DNA of 64,000 bases from Streptomyces sp. NBC_01016 (lineage in GTDB: Bacteria > Actinomycetota > Actinomycetes > Streptomycetales > Streptomycetaceae), in assembly GCF_026341035.1 (NCBI RefSeq), contig NZ_JAPEOQ010000002.1, positions 3,348,001 through 3,412,000 of the forward strand, read 5' to 3'. The stretch's first letter is position 1, and each line of letters starts with the position of its first letter. Positions 36,128-44,536 of this stretch are shown in pieces. Both the position numbers and the translations under genes were made by a program. The notes under the pieces are model-generated. The model ran no database searches. It was given only the letters and a program-made list of their open reading frames with translations, and was not told where the DNA came from.

Positions 36128-37513
36128 ATGGTCGCGAGCATGACGGCCTACAAAACGGTGAACCCCGCGACCGGCGAGACCCTCAAGGAATTCCCCGAGG
36201 CGACCGCAAAGCAGATCGAGACGGCGCTGGCCGACTCCCATGCGGCATACCAGACTTGGCGCAACTCGGACGTGGAGACCCGCTCCGCGGTGCTGCGCCG
36301 CGTCGGTGAGATCTACCAGGAGCGCAAGGACGAGCTCGCCGGCATCATCAGCCTGGAGATGGGCAAGCCGCTCGCCCAGGCCAAGGGCGAGATCGACATC
36401 GTCACCAGCATCTACGAGTACTACGCCACGCAGGGCCCCGGCTTCCTCGCCGACGAGGAGCTCTCGGTCAGCGGCGGCGGCACCGCCACCGTGCGCACCG
36501 CCCCGCTCGGCTCGCTGCTCGGGATCATGCCGTGGAACTTCCCGTACTACCAGGTGGCCCGGTTCGCCGCGCCGAACCTGATGCTCGGCAACACGATCCT
36601 GCTCAAGCACGCGCCCAGCTGCCCGCAGGCGGCCCTCGCGATGGAGCAGATCTTCACGGACGCCGGCCTGCCGAGCGGTGCGTACATCAACGTGTTCGCG
36701 ACCAACGACCAGGTCGCCGACATCATCGCCGACCCGCGCAACCAGGGTGTCTCGCTGACCGGTAGCGAGCGGGCCGGTTCGGCCGTCGCCGAGATCGCGG
36801 GCCGCAACCTGAAGAAGTGCGTCCTTGAGCTGGGCGGCTCGGACGCCTTCATCCTCCTGGACACCGACGACGTGGCGAAGACGGCCCGCAAGGCGGCGAT
36901 GGGCCGGCTCGGCAACGCGGGGCAGGCCTGCAACTCGCCGAAGCGCTTCCTCGTGCAGGAGGGTCTCTACGAGGACTTCGTGCGCGAACTGACCGCGAAC
37001 GTCGGCGCGGTGCAGGCCGGCGACCCGCTGGAGCCCGGCACCAAGTTCGGCCCGCTGTCCTCGCGCGCCGCCGCCGACCAGCTCCTTGAGCAGATCAAGG
37101 ACGCTGTCGACAAGGGCGCCACGCTGCACACCGGCGGCGGCCGTGGCGAGGGCCCGGGCGCGTACGTCGAGCCGACCGTGCTGACCGGCATCACGCCCGA
37201 GATGCGCGCCTACAAGGAGGAGCTGTTCGGCCCCGTCGCCGTCGTCTACCCGGTGGCCGACGACGACGCCGCCGTCGAGCTGGCCAACAGCTCTCCGTAC
37301 GGGCTCGGCGGCGCGGTGTGGAGCGGCGACGTCGAGCGCGCCAAGCGGGTCGCCGACCAGCTCGACACCGGCATGGTGTGGATCAACGGCTTCGCGGGCA
37401 CCCAGGCGGACCTGCCCTTCGGCGGCGTCAAGCGCTCGGGCATCGGCCGTGAGCTGGGCAAGTACGGCATGGCGGAGTTCGCGAACAAGAAGCTGATCCG
37501 CGTCCAGGGCTGA
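36128..37513 (+). CDS. NAD(P)-dependent semialdehyde dehydrogenase, succinate-semialdehyde type
   Basis: 461 residues. ALDH motifs: IMPWNFPYYQVARFAAPNLM, active-site Glu in LELGGSDAF and Cys in GNAGQACNSPKRFLV. Length and Cys context fit the shorter GabD/SSADH group. Start ATG 36128 is placed 8 bases after GGAGG; ATG 36140 is an alternative. Its position back to back with boxC raises the possibility that it oxidises the Box pathway semialdehyde, a task done by BoxD/BoxZ in other bacteria; this is an inference. Confidence 0.88.
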   Translation: MVASMTAYKTVNPATGETLKEFPEATAKQIETALADSHAAYQTWRNSDVETRSAVLRRVGEIYQERKDELAGIISLEMGKPLAQAKGEIDIVTSIYEYYATQGPGFLADEELSVSGGGTATVRTAPLGSLLGIMPWNFPYYQVARFAAPNLMLGNTILLKHAPSCPQAALAMEQIFTDAGLPSGAYINVFATNDQVADIIADPRNQGVSLTGSERAGSAVAEIAGRNLKKCVLELGGSDAFILLDTDDVAKTARKAAMGRLGNAGQACNSPKRFLVQEGLYEDFVRELTANVGAVQAGDPLEPGTKFGPLSSRAAADQLLEQIKDAVDKGATLHTGGGRGEGPGAYVEPTVLTGITPEMRAYKEELFGPVAVVYPVADDDAAVELANSSPYGLGGAVWSGDVERAKRVADQLDTGMVWINGFAGTQADLPFGGVKRSGIGRELGKYGMAEFANKKLIRVQG

Positions 37514-37520
37514 GCCCGGA

Positions 37521-37578
37521 GCGGGCCGGGCACACCCGAGCGGTGGGCCCGGCCCGCCCCTGCGCGTCAGGGGCGGGC
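37521..37578. terminator. Two nested hairpins between convergent genes
   Basis: Arms 37521-37531 and 37547-37557 pair perfectly over 11 bases (loop 15). A second stem, 37552-37560 with 37570-37578, reaches into the end of the VOC gene. Together they can terminate both the dehydrogenase and the VOC transcripts. Confidence 0.82.
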
Positions 37579-37950
37579 GTACGGCGTGGTCATGATCTCC
37601 ATGTTGTGGCCGTCCGGATCGTCGAAGTAGGCGCCGTGCCCGCCGAACAGGTCGTTGACCCGGCCGGGTTCGGTGTGTCCGGGGTCGGCGTAGTACGTCA
37701 CCCCGACCGTCTCAAGACGGCCGATCATCGCGTCGAACTCCTCCTCGGGCACGAGGAAGGCGTAGTGCTGGGACTGGATCGGCTCGTCCCGCTTCTCGTA
37801 GTAGTCGAGCGTCACGCCGTTGCCGAGATCGACGGGCAGGAACGGCCCGAACGGGGCGCCGACCTTCAGGCCGAGGATCGCGGCGATGAACTCGGCGGAC
37901 AGGTGCCGGTCGGTCGCGTAGACGGCGGTGTGGTTCAGCTGGACATGCAT
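37567..37950 (-). CDS. VOC-superfamily (glyoxalase/dioxygenase-like) protein
   Basis: 127 residues with the paired beta-alpha-beta-beta-beta units: NHTAVYATDRHLSAEFIAAI with His at the first metal position, and GAYFDDPDGHNMEIM with the C-terminal His and Glu. The family includes glyoxalases, extradiol dioxygenases and antibiotic-binding proteins; function not assignable. The ATG at 37950 has a distant GGAG. Confidence 0.85.
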   Translation of the reverse strand: MHVQLNHTAVYATDRHLSAEFIAAILGLKVGAPFGPFLPVDLGNGVTLDYYEKRDEPIQSQHYAFLVPEEEFDAMIGRLETVGVTYYADPGHTEPGRVNDLFGGHGAYFDDPDGHNMEIMTTPYARP

Positions 37951-38014
37951 CAGTGGTGTGAGTCTCCGGTGTCGGGGACCGTGACCCTAATGCGGACGGC
38001 CGACAGCGGCAACG

Positions 38015-38143
38015 CTATTTCCGGCGGCGGAAGAACAGCCACACCCGCGTGACCATGAGGCCGAGGATCACCACGGCCGCCGTGATCTGCAGCCAGCGCG
38101 GAACCACGTCGAGGCGGGGCAGGAACAGGGCGAGCGGCGTCAT
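38015..38143 (-). CDS. Small single-pass membrane protein (42 residues)
   Basis: An open frame from ATG 38143 to TAG 38015 has a very good ribosome site, GGAGG 10 bases before the ATG. The product begins MTPLALFLPRLDVVPRW, continues with one hydrophobic helix (LQITAAVVILGLMVTRVWLF), and ends in FRRRK, giving a positive-inside C-terminus. The gene stands alone between the VOC and flippase-like genes. Function unknown. Confidence 0.65.
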   Translation of the reverse strand: MTPLALFLPRLDVVPRWLQITAAVVILGLMVTRVWLFFRRRK

Positions 38144-38246
38144 GGGCACCACGCCTCCTCGTGTGCGGCACATCGGGTTCCGAGTCGCGAATGTACCAAG
38201 TCGGGTCCCGCACGACCTCGCGCAACGGACCGGCGCCCGGCGGTCG

Positions 38247-39218
38247 TCAGATCACTTTGCGGCGCACCAGCGCGGCCAGCACCAGAGCGCCGGGCAGCAG
38301 CGGCCCCCAGACCGTGAGCAGGCGGAAGCCGACGACCGCGGCGGTCGCCTCGACGACCGGTGACCCCGCGCCGACGAGCGTGAGGGTGAGCGCCGCCTCG
38401 ACGGACCCGATCCCGCCCGGCGTCGGCAGCACCCCGGCCACCACCGAGGCCGTGAGATACGCGAGGGCGATGTCCAGCGACGGCACCGGCATCTGCAGGG
38501 AGCGTGCCACCGCGACCATGACGGTGGCCTGCAACGCGGGAAAGCCGACCGCCCCGCACCACAGGGCCAGCGCGCGGGCGGGCCGGGCATGCAGGGCGCG
38601 GACGTCGGTCAGCGCGGTGGCCAGGAAGCCCCGGACGGCCGCGCGCAGGGGCCGCACCCACCACAGCACCCCCGCCGCGACGGTGACCGCCGCGACGAGC
38701 AGCAGCACCGCCAGGCCACCCCGCTCGGCCGACATCAGCCCACCCAGCGGCAGCGCGTCCGGCGAGGCCGCCATCAGCGTGATCAACAGGGCGTACCGGC
38801 CGATGGGTTGAGCCAGCGAGTACAGCGCCAGCGCGGCGCAGGCGCGGGTCGAGGGTATTCCGCAGGAGCGCATGAACCGCAAGTTCACGACGTGCGCGCC
38901 GAGCCCCGCGGGCAGCAGGTGATTGGCGGAACCCGCGGCGACCTGCGAGGCGAACAGCCGCCCCACGGGCAGCGGTTCGAGCACCGCGCCCTGCCGCAGC
39001 AGACACACCGGCAGCCAGCACGTGACCGTGACCACGGCGGCGGCCAGCAGCCAGCCGGTATCCGCGCCGCGCAGCTGCGTGAGCCCCGCGGTGAACAGGG
39101 GCCAGTTCCAGGCCACCCACCCGGCGACCAGGACGAGCGGAACGAGCGCAAACCATTTCCGTACGGGGAGTCGGCGTCGCAGGGCAGGCCGCAGGACAGG
39201 GGGAGGGGGAGTGGCCAC
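38247..39218 (-). CDS. Lysylphosphatidylglycerol synthase TM region / UPF0104-type flippase-like protein
   Basis: 323 residues with about eight membrane segments. The family motif PTPGGIGSVEAALTLTLVGA near the C-terminus (PGGxGxxE) and ANHLLPAGLGAHVVNLRF are characteristic. Relatives move or bind lipids, such as the MprF flippase domain. GTG 39218 follows GGACGG. The catalytic synthase domain of MprF is absent. Confidence 0.85.
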   Translation of the reverse strand: MATPPPPVLRPALRRRLPVRKWFALVPLVLVAGWVAWNWPLFTAGLTQLRGADTGWLLAAAVVTVTCWLPVCLLRQGAVLEPLPVGRLFASQVAAGSANHLLPAGLGAHVVNLRFMRSCGIPSTRACAALALYSLAQPIGRYALLITLMAASPDALPLGGLMSAERGGLAVLLLVAAVTVAAGVLWWVRPLRAAVRGFLATALTDVRALHARPARALALWCGAVGFPALQATVMVAVARSLQMPVPSLDIALAYLTASVVAGVLPTPGGIGSVEAALTLTLVGAGSPVVEATAAVVGFRLLTVWGPLLPGALVLAALVRRKVI

Positions 39219-39430
39219 GCTTGAGCCGTCCTTTCCGAGCGCGCACAGCGCAAGGCAGGGGAGGGAGCGGAATGGGGCTATTACGGTGATGCCCGTTTTG
39301 CCGACATCGTAGTGTCGCGCGTCCGTCAATCTGCGAAATCGTGCGGGCCGGTGCCGATGTGCGAGGACGCACCCCCGTAACGTGTGTGGCCGGTGAGCAG
39401 GAGATGTACAGAGGAGAGGCCCGCAGTCCG

Positions 39431-39895
39431 ATGGTGAACGACCCCGTCGATCCGGACGCGGACCCGCATGTTCCCCAACCGCGCACAACCGCCTGGCAGG
39501 GGCAGGGCCCCGTCGTCGCCGTGGTCTCGCTCGGCGGCGCGGTCGGCGCGAGCGCCCGCTACGGGGCGAGCCTGCTGTGGCCCACGGCGAGCGGCGCCTT
39601 CCCCTGGACGACGCTCGTCGTCAACGCGATCGGCTGCGCCGTCATCGGCGTCTTCATGGTCGTCATCAGCGACGTCTGGGCGGCCCACCGCCTCGTCCGC
39701 CCGTTCTTCGGCACCGGCGTCCTGGGCGGCTTCACGACCTTCTCGACGTACGCCGTGGACATCCGGAACCTGATCGTCGAAGGCCATCCGCGCACCGCCC
39801 TCGGCTACTTGGCCCTGACCGCGTGCGTGGCGCTCGCGTCGGTGTGGGCCGCGGCGGGGCTGACCCGCCGCGCCATCGAGTGGAGGCAGCGGTGA
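39431..39895 (+). CDS. crcB: CrcB/Fluc fluoride channel subunit 1
   Basis: 154 residues, a four-helix Fluc subunit with an N-terminal acidic extension. Signature segments: GGAVGASARYGASLLWP, TLVVNAIGCAVIGVFM and FFGTGVLGGFTTFSTYAVDI (the GxxGGxTTFSTF pore motif). It would pair with the next gene in a dual-topology channel that expels fluoride. ATG 39431 follows GAGGAGAGG; ATG 39404 is an alternative. I saw no convincing fluoride riboswitch upstream. Confidence 0.92.
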   Translation: MVNDPVDPDADPHVPQPRTTAWQGQGPVVAVVSLGGAVGASARYGASLLWPTASGAFPWTTLVVNAIGCAVIGVFMVVISDVWAAHRLVRPFFGTGVLGGFTTFSTYAVDIRNLIVEGHPRTALGYLALTACVALASVWAAAGLTRRAIEWRQR

Positions 39896-39923
39896 CAACC
39901 GGCAACACGGACGGGGGCGAGGC

Positions 39924-40298
39924 GTGAACTGGCTGCTGGTGATCGTGGGCGCGATGGTCGGCGCCCCGCTGCGCTATCTCACCGACCGCACCGTCCAGTC
40001 CCGGCACGACACGGTGTTCCCCTGGGGCACGTTCACCGTCAATGTGGCGGGATCCCTGATCCTCGGCCTGGTCACCGGCGCCGTCGCGGCCGGCGGCGCC
40101 TCTTCCCAGGTCCAACTGCTGCTCGGCACCGGCCTGTGCGGGGCCTTGACGACGTACTCCACGTTCTCCTACGAGACCCTGCGCCTGGCCGAGCGCGGGG
40201 CGCGCTTCTACGCCGCCGTCAACGTCGTCGCCAGTGTCGCGGCAGGGCTCGGCGCCGCCTTCACGGGCGCGGCGCTCGCGGCGGCCATCTGGGCCTGA
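39924..40298 (+). CDS. crcB: CrcB/Fluc fluoride channel subunit 2
   Basis: 124 residues, four helices: GAMVGAPLRYLTDRTVQSRH, TFTVNVAGSLILGLVTGAVA and GTGLCGALTTYSTFSYETLR. It follows its partner by 28 bases. Two adjacent non-identical crcB genes usually encode a heterodimer with subunits in opposite membrane orientation. Confidence 0.93.
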   Translation: MNWLLVIVGAMVGAPLRYLTDRTVQSRHDTVFPWGTFTVNVAGSLILGLVTGAVAAGGASSQVQLLLGTGLCGALTTYSTFSYETLRLAERGARFYAAVNVVASVAAGLGAAFTGAALAAAIWA

Positions 40299-40321
40299 GG
40301 GAGCGGGGCGGCCGGTCACTC

Positions 40322-40507
40322 TCAGGCCGCGACGACCAGCCGCTGTACCGGGTACGAGCGGTGCGGGGCCACGACGCCCCCGTCGGGCCGCAGCTCGCCG
40401 GTGTCGTCGAAGACGATCGTGCCGTCGCAGCACAGGCTCCAGCCCTGTTCGGGGTGGGCGGCGACGACATGCTCGGGGTGCGGGCACGTGGGGCGGTGGA
40501 AACACAT
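40322..40507 (-). CDS. DUF5999-like small Cys/His protein
   Basis: 61 residues from ATG 40507, with GGAGG 6 bases upstream. It begins MCFHRPTCPHPEHVVAAHPE, then QGWSLCCDGTIVFDDTGELR and APHRSYPVQRLVV. The CxHxxxC arrangement suggests metal binding. Several such proteins occur in Streptomyces genomes; function unknown. It ends 23 bases from the convergent crcB gene. Confidence 0.8.
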   Translation of the reverse strand: MCFHRPTCPHPEHVVAAHPEQGWSLCCDGTIVFDDTGELRPDGGVVAPHRSYPVQRLVVAA

Positions 40508-40679
40508 GGCGAACCTCCGAGGTCGGCCGGTAGGGCGGTCCTGGAGGGCTGCCCCCGTACATCGACGATGCGCCTGCCGGGCCCCGCGAACCAGGTCCTG
40601 GCGCCGAATGTGACAGCTCCCGGACACTCCCGGCACCGTTCCACGACCGCCGCCCGCGCCCTCTCGCCGTAAGAGAGGC

Positions 40680-40894
40680 GTCAAGGGCGCACACGGCGGC
40701 GTAGGGGAGCCGTCAACGGGCGAAGAGCTGATCAAGCAGGTCGAGTCCGCCAAGGCCGCCGTCATCAAGGACAACACCACGGCCACGTACAAGGTGAAGG
40801 CCTCCGACATCCCGGCCGGGACCTCGGATTCATGGGCGAGCCGCAGGTCAACGTCCTCGAACTCAACGTCGCACTCAGGCAGTTGACCCGCTGA
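40680..40894 (+). pseudogene. Frameshifted remnant of an unrecognised gene
   Basis: From 40680 one frame reads GEPSTGEELIKQVESAKAAV then IKDNTTATYKVKASDIPAG, protein-like and with no start codon. Around 40822-40832 the sensible reading moves to another frame: DLGFMGEPQVNVLELNVALR, ending at TGA 40892-40894. A missing start plus a frame change indicate a degraded C-terminal gene fragment. The parent family was not recognised. Confidence 0.55.
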
Positions 40895-40915
40895 ACGGTC
40901 CCGGTCGCCTCGCCG

Positions 40916-42358
40916 TCACAACTGGCCGGGGATCACGAGGATGACCCACGTCGCGAGCGGGGCGATCACCGTCATGCTCAGGCCCCATGCCATCAGCCGT
41001 CGGAAGACGGTGTCCCGCATCTCCTCCGGAGCGCTGGCCACGGTCAGCGCTCCGCTGGTGGAGAACGGTGAGGAGTCCACCACGGAGGACGAGATCGCCA
41101 GGGCGCTGATCATGCCGATCGCGCCGATCTCGCCCCCGGCGAGGAACGGGACGGCCAGCGGGATGAGGGCGCCGAGGATGCCCGTCGTGGACGCGAACGC
41201 GGACACCACGCCGCCGATCACGCAGATGAGCAGCGCCGACACCAGGGGCGTGCCGAGGTCGCTGACGCTCTCGCCGGCCCACTTGATGGTGCCCATCTTG
41301 TCCATCAGGCTGACGTACATCACGATGCCGCAGACCAGCAGGACGGTGGGCCAGGCGCAGCGTTCGACGGCTCCCTTCGCGGAGGCGGGGGAGACGAGGC
41401 ACAGGACGGCCGAGACCACGAAGGCCATCAGGCCCACGTCGAGGTCGAAGGCGAGCGAGCCGAGGGCCAGGCTGATCACCCCGAGCACGGTGAGCACGCG
41501 GACGGGATCGAGGCGGAGGATCTCCTCGGTGTCAGGGGCCGGCGGCCGGGGTTTCGGCGGGGCGGCCGTGGGCGCCGTCAGTTGGCCGCTGGTCGGGGTC
41601 GGCGCTGCTTCCGGGCCGCCCGCCGGAGTCGGCGACGGTACGCGCTCGCCCGCCGGGGCCGGGACCGATGCGGCGGGGGTGCCACCGCCCGTGGTGTCTG
41701 CCGGGGCGCCCCCTCCTTCACCCGGCGCACCGGCCGGGACCTCCGCCCGACGCCCCAGCAGCTTGCGGCCGCCGAACAGGAAGAAGACGACCACGCTGAG
41801 CGCGAGATTGAAGAGGAACGAGGTCAGGAAGAGCATGCCCTCGCTGCCGGGCAGGTCCTCCCGCTGCACCACGCCGTTGGTGATGGTGCCGAAGATGCTG
41901 ATCGGCGAGAAGCCACCGGCGCTGGCACCATTGATGATGAGCAGGCCCATCAGGATCGGGTTGATCTTGTGCCGCACGGCGAAGCCCATGCCGATGGGCG
42001 CCATGATGCCCACCGCACCGGGGACGACCGCGCCGGAGGCCGTCAGGGCCCCCGTGATCAGAAACATCACCCAGGGGATGAGGGCGATTCTGCCGCGGAC
42101 GGCACGCGTCGAGGCCTGGACGAGCCAGTCCACCGTGCCGTTGTTCTTGGCGATCGCGAACAAAAGTGTGACGCCGACGAGCACCACGAACAGATCGCCG
42201 GGAAAGCCGGCAAACAGCTCGTCCGCCGACTCTCCGGCGACGGCCGTGCCGACGACGAACGCGGCGACGATGGCGATGACGCCCATGTGTACCTTGGTGA
42301 AGGTTGCAATGACGAACACGAGCACAAGGCCGATGATGGAGATGACTTGATCTGACAC
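40916..42358 (-). CDS. MatC-type / SLC13-like dicarboxylate permease
   Basis: 480 residues. An N-terminal MatC_N-like half (DQVISIIGLVLVFVIATFTK, VGIMAPIGMGFAVRHKINPI) and a C-terminal half with SSSVVDSSPFSTSGALTV, typical of malonate/dicarboxylate carriers. The halves are joined by an unusual long Pro/Ala/Gly-rich cytoplasmic loop at about 205-280. GTG 42358 follows GAGGAAG. It is transcribed away from the IclR gene's product cluster but its promoter region holds an IclR-like dyad, so it is probably the uptake step for the pathway encoded at 43370-49403. Confidence 0.85.
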   Translation of the reverse strand: MSDQVISIIGLVLVFVIATFTKVHMGVIAIVAAFVVGTAVAGESADELFAGFPGDLFVVLVGVTLLFAIAKNNGTVDWLVQASTRAVRGRIALIPWVMFLITGALTASGAVVPGAVGIMAPIGMGFAVRHKINPILMGLLIINGASAGGFSPISIFGTITNGVVQREDLPGSEGMLFLTSFLFNLALSVVVFFLFGGRKLLGRRAEVPAGAPGEGGGAPADTTGGGTPAASVPAPAGERVPSPTPAGGPEAAPTPTSGQLTAPTAAPPKPRPPAPDTEEILRLDPVRVLTVLGVISLALGSLAFDLDVGLMAFVVSAVLCLVSPASAKGAVERCAWPTVLLVCGIVMYVSLMDKMGTIKWAGESVSDLGTPLVSALLICVIGGVVSAFASTTGILGALIPLAVPFLAGGEIGAIGMISALAISSSVVDSSPFSTSGALTVASAPEEMRDTVFRRLMAWGLSMTVIAPLATWVILVIPGQL

Positions 42359-42402
42359 GAGGCTTCCTCGCCTTCGGTCGGTGGTCACCACACGTTCAGG
42401 AC

Positions 42403-42470
42403 ATTCCGGAATCCGGAATCTGGGTCTCGGGTTGGGGCGAGAGTATGGAAGGCGTCTGATGGGACGTCAA
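42403..42470 (-). promoter_or_regulatory. Promoter and dyad upstream of the MatC-type gene
   Basis: Read leftward, TTGACG (complement of 42465-42470), a 17-base spacer and CATACT (42442-42447) form a good sigma-70-type promoter. Downstream, ATTCCGG-AAT-CCGGAAT at 42403-42419 is a perfect dyad resembling IclR-family sites. A bound regulator would lie in the early transcribed region and repress. Confidence 0.6.
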
Positions 42471-42483
42471 GACACCTTGCACA

Positions 42484-43224
42484 TCAGGAGATTCGGGCGC
42501 TGATGGTGCGCGCCGCCTCCTGCACCAGGCCACCGAAGGTGGCGGCCGCGTCCTCGGTCATCCGGCTCGTCGGCACATTGACACTCACGCTGGCCACCGG
42601 CAGGCCCCCCGCCCCGAGTACGGCCGAGGCCACCGCCGAGACATCCGCGCGCCACTCGCCCGAGTTCGTCGCGTAGCCCCGCGCCCTGATCTCCCGTACC
42701 TCCGCCAGGAGTTGCTCCCGGTCGGTGACCGTGGTGCCGGTGTAGCGCGGCAGTCCTTCGTCGAGGTACTGCTCGACCGCGTCGTCGGGGTCGGCGGCGA
42801 GCACCGCCTTGCCGTTGGCCGAGGCGTGCATCGGGAGATCCTGGCCGAGCGGCAGGATGATGCGCACGGCCTTGCTGGTCTGGAGTCGCTCGACCAGCAG
42901 CACCCTGCCGCCCTCGCGCACCGCCAAGTGGACCGTCTCGTCGGTCCGCCCGCGCAGTTCCTCCATCACCGGAAGCGCCGCGTCGCGCAGCCCCAGCTCG
43001 TCGGTGGCGTGCCGTCCGACGTGCAGCGCCTTGGTGGTCACCACCCAGCGGGTGGGGGTTCCTCCGGCGGGGCGGATCCAGCCCGTGGTGTGCAGCGTGA
43101 CGAGCGAGCGCTGGACGGAGCTCTTCGGCAGGTCGAGGGCCCTGGCCAGGTCGGCGACGCCGACGGGCTGCATGGCCGCAACTTCCTCCAGTGCCCGCAG
43201 GGTGTTGGCCACGTTCTGCATCAT
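42484..43224 (-). CDS. IclR-family transcriptional regulator
   Basis: 246 residues. N-terminal winged helix (ALEEVAAMQPVGVADLARAL, DLPKSSVQRSLVTLHTTGWI) and the IclR effector domain (ETVHLAVREGGRVLLVERLQ, GQDLPMHASANGKAVLA). Short N-terminal arm. It lies between the permease gene and the divergent aminotransferase operon and is the probable controller of both. Effector unknown, likely a carboxylic acid. Confidence 0.92.
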   Translation of the reverse strand: MMQNVANTLRALEEVAAMQPVGVADLARALDLPKSSVQRSLVTLHTTGWIRPAGGTPTRWVVTTKALHVGRHATDELGLRDAALPVMEELRGRTDETVHLAVREGGRVLLVERLQTSKAVRIILPLGQDLPMHASANGKAVLAADPDDAVEQYLDEGLPRYTGTTVTDREQLLAEVREIRARGYATNSGEWRADVSAVASAVLGAGGLPVASVSVNVPTSRMTEDAAATFGGLVQEAARTISARIS

Positions 43225-43275
43225 CGCGAGTCCTCACGCATCCGTTGATCCCAACCAGCGACCGGTACGCGGCCG

Positions 43276-43346
43276 TTGACGCGTCGGCGAGGGGAAGCCT
43301 ACGCTCCACGTGCCGCTTCACGGTACGGCGTGCCATCTCACGGCAC
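43276..43346 (+). promoter_or_regulatory. Promoter and paired repeats ahead of the aminotransferase operon
   Basis: TTGACG (43276-43281), 18 bases, TACGCT (43300-43305). Immediately downstream, GTGCC-N7-GGTAC (43310-43326) and GTGCC-N7-GGCAC (43330-43346) form two dyads one 20-base period apart, lying over the expected transcription start. Candidate IclR repressor sites. Confidence 0.6.
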
Positions 43347-43369
43347 AACACCTTGAGGAGTCGAACCGC

Positions 43370-44536
43370 ATGACGCTCCGCACCGGCCGCCACTTCCTGC
43401 AGATCCCCGGCCCCACCAACGTCCCCGACCGGGTCCTGCGCGCCATGGCGGCGCCCACCATCGACCACCGCGGCCCGGAGTTCGCCGAGCTGACGAAGCG
43501 TCTGCTCGCCGTGCTCAAACCGGTGTTCGGTACGGCGGGGCCCGTCGTCGTCTACCCCGCCTCCGGCACCGGTGCCTGGGAGGCCGCGCTGGTCAACACG
43601 CTCAGCCCCGGCGACCGGGTGCTGTCCTTCGAGACCGGGCACTTCGCCGTCCTCTGGCGCGAGATGGCCCGCGGCCTCGGCCTGGACGCCGATACCGACG
43701 CCCTGCCCGGTGACTGGCGGCACGGCGCGGACCCGGAGGCGCTCGCCGAGCGGCTCGCCGCCGACACCGACCACCGGATCAAGGCGGTCTGCGTCGTCCA
43801 CAACGAGACATCGACCGGTGTCACCAGCCGCATCCCAGAACTGCGCGCGGCGATCGACTCCGTGGGCCACCCCGCCCTGCTGTTCGTCGACACCATCTCC
43901 TCGCTCGGCTCCATCGACTACCGGCACGACGAGTGGGGCGTCGATGTCACCGTCGCCGGTTCACAGAAGGGGCTGATGCTGCCGCCGGGCCTCAGCTTCA
44001 ACGCCGTGAGCGACAAGGCCCTCGCCGCCTCCCGGACCGCCGGGCTCCCCGCCTCCTTCTGGCGCTGGCAGCCGATCATCGACGCCAACGCCAAGGGCGC
44101 CTTCCCGTACACACCGGCCACCAACCTGCTCTACGGCCTGGACGAGGCGCTGCGCATGCTGGAGGAGGAAGGCCTGGAGAACGTCTTCGCCCGACATGCC
44201 CGGCACGCCGCCGCCACCCGTGCCGCAGTGCGGGGCTGGGGACTTGAGGTGCTGTGCGCCGACGAGCGCGAGCACTCCGGTTCGCTCACGGCCGTCCTGA
44301 TGCCCGAAGGACACGACGCCGACAAGCTCCGCAAGATCATCCTGGAGCGCTTCGACATGTCACTCGGCTCCGGCCTCGGAAAACTCGCCGGCCGTGTCTT
44401 CCGCATCGGCCACCTCGGCAACTTCAACGACCTGACCCTCGCGGGCACGCTCGCCGGAGTGCAGATGGGCCTCGAACTCGCCGGAGTACCGGTCCAACGG
44501 GGCGGACTGGAAGCGGCGTTGGAGGTGCTGCGATGA
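43370..44536 (+). CDS. Class V aminotransferase, serine/alanine-glyoxylate type
   Basis: 388 residues. N-terminal FLQIPGPTNVPDRVLRAMA and IDHRGPEF are hallmarks of serine-glyoxylate and alanine-glyoxylate aminotransferases; the PLP Lys is in VTVAGSQKGLMLPPGLSF. It would interconvert a 2-amino acid and 2-oxo acid. ATG 43370 follows GAGGAG by 9 bases. Its TGA overlaps the next ATG, so the oxo acid or glyoxylate is probably linked to the downstream dehydrogenase. Confidence 0.9.
   Translation: MTLRTGRHFLQIPGPTNVPDRVLRAMAAPTIDHRGPEFAELTKRLLAVLKPVFGTAGPVVVYPASGTGAWEAALVNTLSPGDRVLSFETGHFAVLWREMARGLGLDADTDALPGDWRHGADPEALAERLAADTDHRIKAVCVVHNETSTGVTSRIPELRAAIDSVGHPALLFVDTISSLGSIDYRHDEWGVDVTVAGSQKGLMLPPGLSFNAVSDKALAASRTAGLPASFWRWQPIIDANAKGAFPYTPATNLLYGLDEALRMLEEEGLENVFARHARHAAATRAAVRGWGLEVLCADEREHSGSLTAVLMPEGHDADKLRKIILERFDMSLGSGLGKLAGRVFRIGHLGNFNDLTLAGTLAGVQMGLELAGVPVQRGGLEAALEVLR

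Noticed and set aside
39219..39430. Possible fluoride riboswitch before crcB
   Set aside because: A GGTGATG occurs near 39280, but the conserved pairing partners and spacing of the crcB motif were not found by eye.
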